Virus record (IMG/VR): IMGVR_UViG_3300047472_000153
Coordinates: 1-38,377 of that record
Reading direction: 5' to 3' (one strand)
DNA length: 38,377 nt
Source: a virus
Every line of letters begins with the position of its first letter. Position 1 is the stretch's first letter. Below, piece after piece: positions 23,373 to 31,482 of this stretch. Under the pieces are notes generated by a model that was not told the origin of the DNA, made no database searches, and was given only the letters and a program-made list of their open reading frames with translations. Made by a program: the position numbers and the translations under genes.

Positions 23373-24964
23373 CAGGCCTCCCCGGCAACATCGGCCATGC
23401 CGCGCAGCTGCGCCAGCGCGTAGCCGGCCGACATCAGCTTGACCAGCTCTTCCTGCGGCTTGTCGCCGAAGGTCGCCAGCAGGTCGCCCTGCAGCGCCGC
23501 CAGGTTGCCGGCGCGGTCGACCAGATCGGTCAGCTGGGCGATCTGGGCAGACCACAGCGGCGCCGCCGCGTCGCCGAGCTGGTCGACGGCGCCAGCCATC
23601 GGGTCGATATTGGACGCGGCCGGCTTGGTAGATGGGGGCACCACCGCCGACAGGGAGGCGGTTTCGTCGGTAACGCTGCCTGGCGCGTCGGGGCCGCTGA
23701 CTACCTGTTTCAGGATCAGCACGTCTTCACCGTCCTGCGGCTCGGGGATATGGACCTTGTCTTGTGCCCAAGTACGTGGCACCTTGAAGCCAACACCGAC
23801 CAGCTTGGGCAACGCGTCGGCGTAGGCGGCCATGTCTTCCGGGGTGCTGGTATTGAGCACCACGCGCGGGCAACGCGCCAGGCCGTCGATCCCAGGAAGG
23901 TTCACCGCGACCAGCGGATACGCCAGGTCGCGTGTCAGCGTGGCCGAGATACTGCGGCCGTCGCTGCGCGAAATGTCGTGGCGCACCTCGTTGTGCACTT
24001 TGCCGAGGGCGTAGCTGCCGCCACCTTTAGAGCCAGTGTCGGCAGAGAGGGTCTGCCCGAGGATCGACTTACTGATCGAGGCCTCGGCCCAGCTCATCAT
24101 CGCCAGGTGAGCGTCGCCGCCACCCTTGGCGCTGACGTCCTGGATTTCCACCGACATCTGATCTGGCATGATCGCCCGGGCGTCATGGCCCAGCGCCGTG
24201 ACGGCGCGCATGAGGCTGGCTTTCTCGTCGCTGGTGGCGCCGGCAAAATACTTACCCATAATGATCGGCAGGCCGTAGGTCTCCAGGAATTCGGCGAAGT
24301 CGCCCAGCGCATACGCTTTATAGATGAACGGCCACACGAGCGTGCGGTACAGGCCCAAGCGCCCCATGTAGCCACTCTTCGCCTTGCTGGGCGTGTGAAC
24401 GATCCAGCCAAAGGGGTTGAGCGGTGCGCCATAGATCGAGCCATCGCGCAGCGTCAGATTGGTCCGACTCTGGTCGAGCTGCAACCATTCTTGGGGCTGC
24501 GGGTGATACGACGGTAATTGGAGATTGCCCTCGTAGCGCCACTCCAGTTCGATAGCGGAAAAGCCGTGGCCGACACCTTCCATGAGCGAGATGATCAATT
24601 CTTCCAACGGGTCTACGGCATCCTGCAGCGTCTCGGTCAGCCAGTCGGCCGCGTATTTTTCCGCCTTGCTGGGGTTGCGCGGCGGGACGACGCTCCACGG
24701 GACGCCGGCAACAGCAAGCTTGCGCTTGTCCATCTCAGCGCGCAGATGTCCGTCGCGCTCTTCCATGTCGGCAAACAGCCGGTGCTGTTCCAGCAACTGG
24801 CCGTTATCCGCCTCGCGCAGCGTGCGCGCCAGTCTGGCAGGCGTCAGCCCGCCCAGCATCGGCGTCAGGTATTGGTTTTGCAGCGTCGTCACGCGCGACG
24901 TCTGGGGTTCTTCAAAAGTGGCCGCCTCGATGGGCCGGCCGTACTGGTCAAGGATGCTGCTCAT
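23372..24964 (-). CDS. Portal protein, Mu gp29 family (DUF935)
   Basis: The 530-residue protein carries typical DUF935 segments: MSSILDQYGRPIEAATFEEP, a GVPWSVVPPRNPSKAEKYA region, GHGFSAIELEW and PLNPFGWIVHTPSKAKSGYM. It forms the ring through which DNA enters and leaves the head. Its ATG at 24964 overlaps the terminase stop (ATGA). The order terminase, portal, MuF is as in Mu. Confidence 0.93.
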   Translation of the reverse strand: MSSILDQYGRPIEAATFEEPQTSRVTTLQNQYLTPMLGGLTPARLARTLREADNGQLLEQHRLFADMEERDGHLRAEMDKRKLAVAGVPWSVVPPRNPSKAEKYAADWLTETLQDAVDPLEELIISLMEGVGHGFSAIELEWRYEGNLQLPSYHPQPQEWLQLDQSRTNLTLRDGSIYGAPLNPFGWIVHTPSKAKSGYMGRLGLYRTLVWPFIYKAYALGDFAEFLETYGLPIIMGKYFAGATSDEKASLMRAVTALGHDARAIMPDQMSVEIQDVSAKGGGDAHLAMMSWAEASISKSILGQTLSADTGSKGGGSYALGKVHNEVRHDISRSDGRSISATLTRDLAYPLVAVNLPGIDGLARCPRVVLNTSTPEDMAAYADALPKLVGVGFKVPRTWAQDKVHIPEPQDGEDVLILKQVVSGPDAPGSVTDETASLSAVVPPSTKPAASNIDPMAGAVDQLGDAAAPLWSAQIAQLTDLVDRAGNLAALQGDLLATFGDKPQEELVKLMSAGYALAQLRGMADVAGEA

Positions 24965-26472
24965 AACATGCTCCGGGAGCTGGATTGGTTGTTGTCGTTG
25001 TCGCCGAAGCCCTGGCCGCGTCGGGGGATCGTCTCTAAGCCCTCGCATACGCCTGCGAACGTCATTTGATGGACGGCGTAGTAGGACATCGCCAGGGCGA
25101 CAGCCGAATCGCCGTGCCGCTTCATGCCATCGCTGCCGAAGGTATGGGCGTTGTCTGGAACCTTGGGCACGCCCTGTTCGATCTTGATGGCGCGCAGGTC
25201 AGCCAACACGTCCGCGTCTTTCGGCACGACCAGGGTGCGGTCCTCAAAAGCCGCTTTGAGCGGCGGCATATTTTCTCGATACCAGCCGACCGACAGCATC
25301 ACCATGGCGATGCGCTGCGCGCCGTAGCGCTGCATGGCGACCTCGGCCAGGTACTGGCCATTGCCCCGGGCATCCATCGCGCCGGCCCGAAAGCGCGGCA
25401 GGCGGTCGACCAGGTAGAAAAGAATCTGTCGCTGCTGCTCGAACGGCACGTTGCGCATTTCCAGCACGAACGGCGTCACCAGGCGCAAATCCTTTGTTTC
25501 TTCTAACGGCCAGATGCTGCTCAAATCTCCCGACCTGGCGAAGTCTTCGCCGAAATAGTGGTCAAGGTTCGGGTCCAGCTTGAGGATCAGCGGCAGCAGA
25601 TGCTCTTCGCAAAAGTCGCGGGTCTCGGCCTCGCGGATGTGGGCGGGCAGTAGCGTGAATTCGTCGGTGTGGCGCAGGCGAACAATAGGTATGCCGTCCT
25701 GCATGCACGACTCGATGATGGCGCGCGACAGGTAGGTTCCGCTTCCGCTTCCTGGGATGACGTCAAGCTCTTCCGATGCGTTGCTCGCGTAAAACGCCCG
25801 TATACCCGCGACCCATGCCGCTTCGGCTTCTTCCGACCATTCCTTCTTAGTTGAGAGGCAAATCCGCCGAAACAGTCCCGCCTCCACCGCCGCGTTGAAT
25901 TCGATCCGATGCACCGAATAGGGCAATTTGTGTGCGCGGCAGTCTTGCACCACTTCATTAAAAGCATTGGTATCCCCATCGTGAGTTGAAATGATCCGGA
26001 CCCGGCCACCCCACATCAGGAGCGCCATCGCGGCCTTGATCAGGCCGGCCAGGTCGTTATGGAAAGCGGCTTCGTCAATGACGACACGGCCTTGCTTGCC
26101 GCGCAGATTCGACGGGCGGCTCGATAGCGCAGTGACGCGAAAGCCAGAGGCGAACGTGATGCCGAAGGTCAGGATGCTTCTATCCTGGTCGATGAAGACT
26201 TCCTCTTCCATGGCGCCTGCGGCGAGCTGGTAATGTGTCGCCCAAAACGCCACGTCTAGAATGAATTCCTTGGCCATGTCCTGGTTGTAGCCGATGTACC
26301 AGGTGTCATCGCCGCCCGCTTCCCGGCTGGCGGCGCCGGTCAGCGCTGCGTCGGCCGCCTCGGCCCAGGAGATACCGACGCGGCGGCTTTTCTCGCAGAT
26401 CTTGACTTGCGACTGATCCGCCACCCAGGCCTGCTGGTAGGGCAAGAGGACGGTAGGTGCCGAGAGCGTCAT
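24961..26472 (-). CDS. Terminase large subunit, Mu gp28 family
   Basis: The 503-residue protein has a terminase-type ATPase: CEKSRRVGISWAEAA (residues 26-40) as a variant Walker A and GRVVIDEAAF (128-137) as Walker B with the catalytic Glu, followed by an ISTHDGD coupling-like motif. The C-terminal half, with DGMKRHGDSAVALAM, fits the RNase H-like nuclease of terminases. It packages DNA by headful from integrated copies in Mu-like phages. The start is the ATG at 26472, overlapping the stop of the small-subunit-like gene (TAATG). Confidence 0.93.
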   Translation of the reverse strand: MTLSAPTVLLPYQQAWVADQSQVKICEKSRRVGISWAEAADAALTGAASREAGGDDTWYIGYNQDMAKEFILDVAFWATHYQLAAGAMEEEVFIDQDRSILTFGITFASGFRVTALSSRPSNLRGKQGRVVIDEAAFHNDLAGLIKAAMALLMWGGRVRIISTHDGDTNAFNEVVQDCRAHKLPYSVHRIEFNAAVEAGLFRRICLSTKKEWSEEAEAAWVAGIRAFYASNASEELDVIPGSGSGTYLSRAIIESCMQDGIPIVRLRHTDEFTLLPAHIREAETRDFCEEHLLPLILKLDPNLDHYFGEDFARSGDLSSIWPLEETKDLRLVTPFVLEMRNVPFEQQRQILFYLVDRLPRFRAGAMDARGNGQYLAEVAMQRYGAQRIAMVMLSVGWYRENMPPLKAAFEDRTLVVPKDADVLADLRAIKIEQGVPKVPDNAHTFGSDGMKRHGDSAVALAMSYYAVHQMTFAGVCEGLETIPRRGQGFGDNDNNQSSSRSML

Positions 26473-27008
26473 TACGCAATGCCCAGGATTTCACGCCTGA
26501 TCTGGTCGACGGCGTCAGGCGTCAGCCCGGCTTTCTTGACCATGGACGTGACAGCGGCGGCAGCAGCGGCGGCGCGCATCTGCACCTCGCTGGCGTATTT
26601 CTTGTTGGAGATCGATGCACGCGCCAGGTCGGCGATGGCGCGCGTGATGCCGGCGAGATTCAGTTTGCCCGGGTCCACCTGCAGGTCCATGACAACGTTA
26701 AACAGCTTTTCCTGGGTCATGCGAATTAACGCCTGGCTGACAGCGTCTTCGTCGTCGGGCGCGCCGCCGATGATCGCCTTGGCCTGCTCGCTCACAAGCT
26801 TCAGGTTCTTGATACGGTCTTCAAAGCTGCTGCCGTAACGGTGAATGCTGGACTTGCCCAGGCGGAAATCAGCGCCGGATTGCTCCAGGCGCTTATTGAC
26901 CTCGGCTTCCAGCGCAGCGTAGCCGGCGAATGCGCCGGCCACCAGTTCGGCGTCGAGCCAGGCTTTAATTTCGGCCGGCAACTGCTCGACCTTGGGACGG
27001 GGCGCCAC
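26472..27008 (-). CDS. Mu gp27-like protein (DUF3486), small terminase-like
   Basis: The 178-residue protein matches DUF3486: a start PRPKVEQLPAEIKAWLDAEL, then KSSIHRYGSSFEDRIKN and a long helical C-terminus. In Mu-like phages it precedes the large terminase and probably recognises the packaging site. I take the GTG at 27008, directly after the upstream stop at 27011. A TTG at 27020 is also in frame, so the exact start is uncertain. Confidence 0.87.
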   Translation of the reverse strand: MAPRPKVEQLPAEIKAWLDAELVAGAFAGYAALEAEVNKRLEQSGADFRLGKSSIHRYGSSFEDRIKNLKLVSEQAKAIIGGAPDDEDAVSQALIRMTQEKLFNVVMDLQVDPGKLNLAGITRAIADLARASISNKKYASEVQMRAAAAAAAVTSMVKKAGLTPDAVDQIRREILGIA

Positions 27009-27010
27009 GG

Positions 27011-27319
27011 TCAGCCCCAATTCTTCACTGGACGAGCGATACCCGGCTCGCAGTCGATGGTGTACTCGGCGATGTCCGTTCCGTAGCGGGTCAGCTCAGC
27101 GAACCAGCGGCCGTTCGGCTCGCGCTTGACCTTCACCAGGTCGCGAGCTTCGAGGTAGCCAACTTCCTTGCGGATTTCCATGCTGGTCGCGTCCGGGTAA
27201 ATCGCGCTGATGGTCGAGAACAGCACTTCCTCGTAGCAGCCGACCGGCGCAGCGTTGTGCAGCGTCAGCAGCAGATACCACCGCAGCGATTCGCGGCGTA
27301 CCTTCTCGTAGTTAATCAT
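27011..27319 (-). CDS. Mu gp26-like small protein with winged-helix pattern
   Basis: The 102-residue protein (MINYEKVRRESLRWYLLLTL, then TSMEIRKEVGYLEARDLVKV) looks like a winged helix: a helix-turn-helix followed by a basic hairpin, PNGRWFAELTRYG. It occupies the gp26 place before the gp27-like gene. It might act as a DNA-binding accessory in packaging or regulation. The start is the ATG at 27319. It overlaps the upstream gene by eight bases. Confidence 0.78.
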   Translation of the reverse strand: MINYEKVRRESLRWYLLLTLHNAAPVGCYEEVLFSTISAIYPDATSMEIRKEVGYLEARDLVKVKREPNGRWFAELTRYGTDIAEYTIDCEPGIARPVKNWG

Positions 27320-27665
27320 TAACGTTCCTCGTCAATTGAATGTTTTGAACCCGCTGCGATATCGTGTCGAGCTTCGCCTCGATCACGGTCTGGTTACGGA
27401 TAAAGTCATCGCGGCGTACGTACTGGTTGGGCATCTCGCCACGCCACAGCAGCCAGTCGCGTTCCAGCTCCTGGACCTTGCTCATCGTTTTGCCCTGGTC
27501 GGACAGGTAGCGCGACATCAGCTCTTCGTGGGAGGTGAACCGCTCGGCCAGGCGCTTTTCAAATTGGGCGAACAGCAACTTTCCCCAGGCAGCGACGGCG
27601 CCGAAAAACATCACTAGCATCAAGAAGCACTGCCACACTTCAATCTCGATCTTCATTCCAGTCAT
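27312..27665 (-). CDS. Small membrane protein with coiled coil (Mu gp25 position)
   Basis: The 117-residue protein has one hydrophobic segment near residues 10-30 (QCFLMLVMFFGAVAAWGKLL) and a helical, charged remainder likely to form a coiled coil. Genes of this shape stand before gp26/gp27 in Mu-like phages; their job is not established. The start is the ATG at 27665, overlapping the upstream stop (ATGA). Confidence 0.75.
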   Translation of the reverse strand: MTGMKIEIEVWQCFLMLVMFFGAVAAWGKLLFAQFEKRLAERFTSHEELMSRYLSDQGKTMSKVQELERDWLLWRGEMPNQYVRRDDFIRNQTVIEAKLDTISQRVQNIQLTRNVND

Positions 27666-27907
27666 GGCGCCCCCTTTGCCGTAAGGCGCAGGGCCAGCTC
27701 CAGGTCTTCCTGGCATTCGATACAGGTCTGCACGCCGGGCACTGCGGCACGGCGCGCGCGCGAGATGGGTTCGAGGCAGACCTCGCAGTCGGTCGCCGAG
27801 TCCTCGACGGTCTTGCCGGCCAAGCCGGCGCGGCGCGCCTGTTGGTCAATGGCGTCGAGGCGCTGTAGCTCTTCCACCTCGGACGCTCGGTCATTAAGGT
27901 CAGTCAC
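27662..27907 (-). CDS. TraR/DksA-type zinc finger protein
   Basis: The 81-residue protein has the C4 zinc finger of the family: CEVCLEPISRARRAAVPG followed by CIECQ. Phage and plasmid TraR proteins of this size bind RNA polymerase in its secondary channel and alter promoter choice without ppGpp. Acidic residues of the N-terminal helix (EVEELQRLDAIDQQ) could reach the active site. The start is a GTG at 27907, overlapping the Rz stop (GTGA). A role in tuning host or late transcription is inferred from the family. Confidence 0.87.
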   Translation of the reverse strand: MTDLNDRASEVEELQRLDAIDQQARRAGLAGKTVEDSATDCEVCLEPISRARRAAVPGVQTCIECQEDLELALRLTAKGAP

Positions 27908-28157
27908 TGGTGACCTCCAGCCACTCCACCAGGCCGTTGTGACTCTCCCGGCACAGGTGGTAAATCTCCGCCGACTGGACGTGGTTGCGCAGCAGGTCCG
28001 GAAGGCGCGGGCTTTCCGGCTGCGGTAGCGTCGCCGGGCACTGGGCCAGCAGGCTCGCTGGCGGGAGCAGTTTGACTGTCGGCATTGGCATCTCGCCAGA
28101 TGCGCAGCCCGTCAGCATCGAGGCTGCAATCAGCAGCAGTAGGATGGGTTTCTTCAT
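27900..28157 (-). CDS. Outer-membrane spanin lipoprotein, Rz1-like
   Basis: The 85-residue protein has a lipoprotein signal, MKKPILLLLIAASMLTGCAS, with the lipobox LTGC (Cys18), then a Pro-rich stretch (MPMPTVKLLPPAS) as in Rz1. It is encoded almost wholly inside the Rz gene in another frame, starting at the ATG at 28157. With Rz it should span the periplasm and fuse inner and outer membranes at the end of lysis. Confidence 0.88.
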   Translation of the reverse strand: MKKPILLLLIAASMLTGCASGEMPMPTVKLLPPASLLAQCPATLPQPESPRLPDLLRNHVQSAEIYHLCRESHNGLVEWLEVTSD

Positions 28158-28407
28158 GAACTTGTACCTCGGTTTCTAATCTGGCGAAATTCGCCCGGGT
28201 GGTGGCCTGGACGGCAACGGCTTTTGTTTCGGCCTGCTGGCCGGCGACAGCCTTCTCGTTGTGCACTTCGATGGCCTGACGCAAGGGCTTGACCTCGGCG
28301 ACCTTCTCGGCCAGGTGCGTGTTGTGGACGCCCAGCCAGTAAGCGCCGCCAAGCATCGCGGCCAGCATCAGTGCATGGATAAGCGCTGCGCGCAGTGTCA
28401 GGTTCAC
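27904..28407 (-). CDS. Inner-membrane spanin, Rz-like
   Basis: The 167-residue protein has one N-terminal membrane segment (ALIHALMLAAMLGGAYWLGV), a helical coiled-coil-like region (LAEKVAEVKPLRQAIEVHNE) and a Pro/Gly-rich C-terminus. The Rz1-like lipoprotein frame is nested inside it. The start is a GTG at 28407, overlapping the transglycosylase stop (GTGA), so it is coupled with the other lysis genes. Confidence 0.85.
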   Translation of the reverse strand: MNLTLRAALIHALMLAAMLGGAYWLGVHNTHLAEKVAEVKPLRQAIEVHNEKAVAGQQAETKAVAVQATTRANFARLETEVQVHEETHPTAADCSLDADGLRIWRDANADSQTAPASEPAGPVPGDATAAGKPAPSGPAAQPRPVGGDLPPVPGESQRPGGVAGGHQ

Positions 28408-29003
28408 AGGCAGCTCCCCGGACCCCAGTCGGCGTCGACGTAAAGGTGTTGCCAGCGGCCGATAATGGCCACGGGATAGCCACGGTTCTCACGGAACATG
28501 GCCGGCGCCCTGCCGGCGTTGAATGGCGCGACCGCCACATAGCTGCGTGGATCGGCGCCACTGACATGTGCCAGGCGCTTATCTCGCAAGACCCATCCTT
28601 CCCCGCCGTTGTAGGCCCACAGCGCAAACCACATGCTGTCGCATGGCGTCGCGCCGGCCGCACGGCCGACCAGGTAGAAGTCGTAACGCACCAGGGCGCG
28701 CAGCGCCCAGGCCGGCGACGTCGGCTGTGCCGCCGCCAGCTCGGGGAACAGACCGCCGATCCAGGTGGCAGTCGCGGGTGTGAACTGCGCCAGACCGGCC
28801 GCATAGGCCGACTTGGCGTCAGGGCGGCAGGCCGACTCCTGGTGCATTTGAGCCGCCAGGGTGGCGACCGGCGCCGACATGCCCCAAACTTCACGGGCAT
28901 TGCGGACCAGGTCATTGCGGTACTTGAGGCAATCGCGGGGGATCGTGTCGGCGGTTGCCAGAGCGCTGCAGCACAGCAGCATCAAGAAGGCCAGGACGCG
29001 CAT
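28404..29003 (-). CDS. Endolysin, lytic transglycosylase (SLT-like) with signal peptide
   Basis: The 199-residue protein has an N-terminal signal sequence, MRVLAFLMLLCCSALATA, and an SLT-like core: QMHQESACRPDAKSAYAAGL with catalytic Glu56, then AQFTPATATW, and a later WAYNGGEG. It cleaves the glycan strand of peptidoglycan. Secretion by the host system means the holin need not release it. The start is the ATG at 29003. A much longer frame open upstream is only a shadow of the holin gene. Genes run holin, endolysin, Rz, Rz1. Confidence 0.9.
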   Translation of the reverse strand: MRVLAFLMLLCCSALATADTIPRDCLKYRNDLVRNAREVWGMSAPVATLAAQMHQESACRPDAKSAYAAGLAQFTPATATWIGGLFPELAAAQPTSPAWALRALVRYDFYLVGRAAGATPCDSMWFALWAYNGGEGWVLRDKRLAHVSGADPRSYVAVAPFNAGRAPAMFRENRGYPVAIIGRWQHLYVDADWGPGSCL

Positions 29004-29005
29004 GG

Positions 29006-29374
29006 TTACGCTCCCAGCGCGCCGGCCACCATGGCGGCAGCGACGATGATGGCGCGGCGCAGGCTGGCGGCGGCGCGCTCGTTCGGCGTCAGGTCCATAT
29101 TGCCGGGCCGGGTTTGCGGGGCAATGCCCCGGTCGAACCAGTAGCCAATCCAGCCGCTCAGCGTGACCTGGCAGACCTTGAACAGAAGCACTGGAAGTTG
29201 GACGGGGGAGGTAACGCCCACCAGGCTGAGCATGATGGCGGTGACGAACATCCATTCGATCATGCGCAGGCGCTTGATGCGCGACGCGGTTGCCTTGACC
29301 GTGGTGGCCAGGGCCGTGAGGTATCCGAGAACGACGGTGGCCGCCCGGGAAACCCAACTGAGGAAACGTTTCAT
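29006..29374 (-). CDS. Putative holin
   Basis: The 122-residue protein has three or four hydrophobic segments: near 8-26 (VSRAATVVLGYLTALATTV), 38-57 (MIEWMFVTAIMLSLVGVTS), 62-83 (VLLFKVCQVTLSGWIGYWF) and 104-122. Its place as first gene of the lysis cassette, directly before the endolysin, supports a holin. AGAGG precedes the ATG at 29374. It is the first gene after the Mor-type promoter region, so it should be switched on with the late genes. Confidence 0.75.
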   Translation of the reverse strand: MKRFLSWVSRAATVVLGYLTALATTVKATASRIKRLRMIEWMFVTAIMLSLVGVTSPVQLPVLLFKVCQVTLSGWIGYWFDRGIAPQTRPGNMDLTPNERAAASLRRAIIVAAAMVAGALGA

Positions 29375-29420
29375 TGCGAGCCTCTTAGGAAAACCCGCCC
29401 TTGATTGAGCGAGTTATCCC

Positions 29421-29472
29421 AAGATACGCATGCGCACGCGCGCGCTACAGGGGGACACGCGCCAGATGTAGC
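29421..29472 (-). promoter_or_regulatory. Mor-dependent-type promoter for lysis and late genes
   Basis: On the minus strand the 119-base gap between the Mor-like gene and the holin holds the dyad GCTACA-17 bp-TGTAGC (29472-29444) and a -10-like TATCTT (29426-29421). With +1 near 29414 the dyad centre is at about -44, close to the -43.5 known for the Mor site of Mu Pm. No -35 consensus is seen, as expected of an activator-dependent promoter. Confidence 0.6.
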
Positions 29473-29494
29473 GGGCCCCTGAGGTGGAGAGGTG

Positions 29495-29929
29495 TTAAAT
29501 AAGGCTTAGCTGCCGTTCATCAACGGGCTTTTTAACGAGGCGCGGCACGTCGGCCGTTTTGAGGATGCGCCATATCTGGCGTTCGGTCAGGCCGAACGAT
29601 TCGACAATATGGTGAATGGCGCGCTGGCCGGACAAGCCCTGCGCGCCGGTAAGTCTATCAAAGTCGGCGTGAATGCGCGAATTGCGCAGCTCGCGCAGTG
29701 CGGCCGTGCAGCGCGGCACGCCGATGGGATCGCTGCCGAAGTAGTCGAAGAGCTTGTCGGCTTCGGCCCGGCCGATGATCGCGGCCAGGTCGGCAACGCT
29801 GTTACCGCGTGCGTACAGTTTCAGCTCCTTGCCGCCGTGCCTCTCGACCAGCAGCACCGTGGCAGGCAATCCGATTAGGGCGACCAGGCGCTGGGCGCTA
29901 CTCGGCAGATGAGAGACGTTCGGTTCCAT
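29495..29929 (-). CDS. mor: Mor/C-family transcription activator
   Basis: The 144-residue protein matches Mu Mor/C: a dimerisation part (QRLVALIGLPATVLLVERHG, residues 13-32), then RAIHHIVESFGLTERQIWRI (103-122) as the C-terminal helix-turn-helix. Mor binds a dyad just upstream of -35 and recruits RNA polymerase. Only one such gene is present, so it may control both middle and late transcription. GGAG lies seven bases before the ATG at 29929. The likely target promoter is directly downstream at 29421-29472. Confidence 0.92.
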   Translation of the reverse strand: MEPNVSHLPSSAQRLVALIGLPATVLLVERHGGKELKLYARGNSVADLAAIIGRAEADKLFDYFGSDPIGVPRCTAALRELRNSRIHADFDRLTGAQGLSGQRAIHHIVESFGLTERQIWRILKTADVPRLVKKPVDERQLSLI

Positions 29930-29939
29930 GGTTTCTCCG

Positions 29940-30398
29940 TTACGGGTTGGCGGCGGCCGCAGCAGGCTTCTCTTCGCGCCGCTTGGCGTCGAACATCAGG
30001 GCGGCGATCACCTTGGTCAGGTGTTCGCCGTCGCAAAACTCGATGCGCTCGACCTTGGTCGTTGTGGCGAAAAGCTTTTTGGCCACGCCGTCAGCGTATG
30101 CCCAGGAACGGCCCGCATCGGCCAGCAGTGCCTCGATCTTGCGCATCCGAGGCATCCGGTCGGCGCCGACCTGCGGCAGCGCGCGACCAGCCTTGGGCGC
30201 CATCACCTTGAAGCCCAGCTTCTTGAAGTGGTCGATCATCTTCTTACGACCTTGCCAGTTCAGGCTGGACGCGCTGCGCTTGCCCGTCACTGACAGCAGC
30301 AAGTCGCGGTACGCTTCCTCGTCCAGCTTGAGCTGGGCCTTGGCGACGTGTATTGTCGCCAGCTCGCGCTTGCGCAGCGCTTCGGCGTCGGCTTTCAC
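29940..30398 (-). CDS. gemA: GemA-like protein (Mu gp16, DUF1018)
   Basis: The 152-residue protein shows the gp16/GemA pattern: RKRELATIHVAKAQLKLDEE, then a Trp-containing SLNWQGRKKMIDHFKKLGFK and a C-terminal helix. In Mu, GemA modulates host gene expression and DNA topology. Gene order GemA, then Mor is the same in Mu. The start is a GTG at 30398, overlapping the upstream stop (GTGA). It belongs to the early/middle run of genes ending with mor. Confidence 0.87.
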   Translation of the reverse strand: MKADAEALRKRELATIHVAKAQLKLDEEAYRDLLLSVTGKRSASSLNWQGRKKMIDHFKKLGFKVMAPKAGRALPQVGADRMPRMRKIEALLADAGRSWAYADGVAKKLFATTTKVERIEFCDGEHLTKVIAALMFDAKRREEKPAAAAANP

Positions 30399-30787
30399 AG
30401 CGCCGCCAGGGATTGGGGCTTATCCACTACGTTGCCGGCGGCAGGTCGGAGCAACAGCTGGCGGCAAGCCGGCAGCTCGGCATCTAGAGCCGGTTCTGCG
30501 CCAGCCGGGAAAGGCTCCAGAAAGAAATCAAGCAGCGCTGCGAACCAGGGCTGATCGTCCAGGGCATTGCTGGAATCGAATTGGGCGCCAGTATCGTCGG
30601 TGCCAAAGAATCTCCCGCTGACCGGGGCAAATAAAACCTTCGCCTCCGGTGCCTTCGGCGAAAAGACGACGATATGGTCGGCGCCGCCAGTTTCGTACCA
30701 AGCCGAATGGCAGATTAAGGCTTGGACCATGCATTGCCCTTTAATTGTTTCGAGCGTCTTCGGCCCTTTGAATTGTTTAAGGTTCAT
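30395..30787 (-). CDS. Hypothetical early protein
   Basis: The 130-residue protein begins MNLKQFKGPKTLETIKGQCM and has a central beta-rich part (ADHIVVFSPKAPEAKVLFAP) and an acidic, hydrophobic C-terminus. I do not recognise it. The start is the ATG at 30787, with a purine-rich AGAGAACGAA upstream. It overlaps the GemA-like gene by four bases, so the two are co-translated and probably expressed together. Confidence 0.72.
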   Translation of the reverse strand: MNLKQFKGPKTLETIKGQCMVQALICHSAWYETGGADHIVVFSPKAPEAKVLFAPVSGRFFGTDDTGAQFDSSNALDDQPWFAALLDFFLEPFPAGAEPALDAELPACRQLLLRPAAGNVVDKPQSLAAL

Positions 30788-30828
30788 TTCGTTCTCTTCT
30801 CTTTTGTTTGGTTTTTAGCGCCGCGACG

Positions 30829-31455
30829 TCAGGCGCCCGCCAGGTCAAGGTTGATGGCGCGGTATTGATCCGTATCGCCGATACGCTCGTACACGCGGAT
30901 ATAGCTCTTGCTGCCGGCGACCTGTACGGCCTCGCCGATGGCTTTCATGGCCTGCTGCCACTGCTCGTCCTCGATGCTGAGCCGGCGCAGACTCAGTACG
31001 CGGCCGGTGTTGATGGCGCCGCTTTTGTCCACCTGAAATGCGTCATCGATCAGTACCTTGATTTCGGGCTGCGATCCCTCAGTCCAGCGCTGCAGGCAAC
31101 TGTCGATCAACGCCTTGGCCGCCTGCAGGCGCTCGTCGAAGACCAGCGTTTCGGATATTGCGCGCAGAACCTTGTACTTGCCGTCAAAGGACAGCAGCTG
31201 GACATTGCCCTTATCGCCGCCGACCTTCGCGCCGTATTGCTCGGCGCTCAGGCTGATGAACGCGGCGATATCGGCAAAAAAGCCGCCCTTGAGCTGGCCT
31301 AGCAGCTCGGCCATCGATTTCGCCTTCGAGACAATTTCGGTGACCAGGGCGTCACGCGCCAGGTCAATCGGGCGGATCAGTTCTTCGGGGACGAGGCGGC
31401 CGCGTGCGTCCATGCGATAACCTTCGGGAATTTTCGGTGTGGTTTGGGTCGTCAT
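30829..31455 (-). CDS. DUF3164-family early protein
   Basis: The 208-residue protein has the DUF3164 features common in Mu-like phages: an N-terminal PEGYRMDARGRLVPEELIRP, a helical part, LLGQLKGGFFADIAAFISLS, and a basic segment with a C-terminal ERIGDTDQYRAINLDLAGA. The function of the family is not established; it occurs in early regions beside transposition genes. The start is the ATG at 31455. Confidence 0.85.
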   Translation of the reverse strand: MTTQTTPKIPEGYRMDARGRLVPEELIRPIDLARDALVTEIVSKAKSMAELLGQLKGGFFADIAAFISLSAEQYGAKVGGDKGNVQLLSFDGKYKVLRAISETLVFDERLQAAKALIDSCLQRWTEGSQPEIKVLIDDAFQVDKSGAINTGRVLSLRRLSIEDEQWQQAMKAIGEAVQVAGSKSYIRVYERIGDTDQYRAINLDLAGA

Positions 31456-31482
31456 ACGGTCTTTCGAATTAGAGAGAAAAAG

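Noticed and set aside
28404-29357. 317-residue version of the endolysin with an upstream start
   Set aside because: The extra N-terminal part is a shadow of the holin gene; the signal peptide begins at the ATG at 29003.
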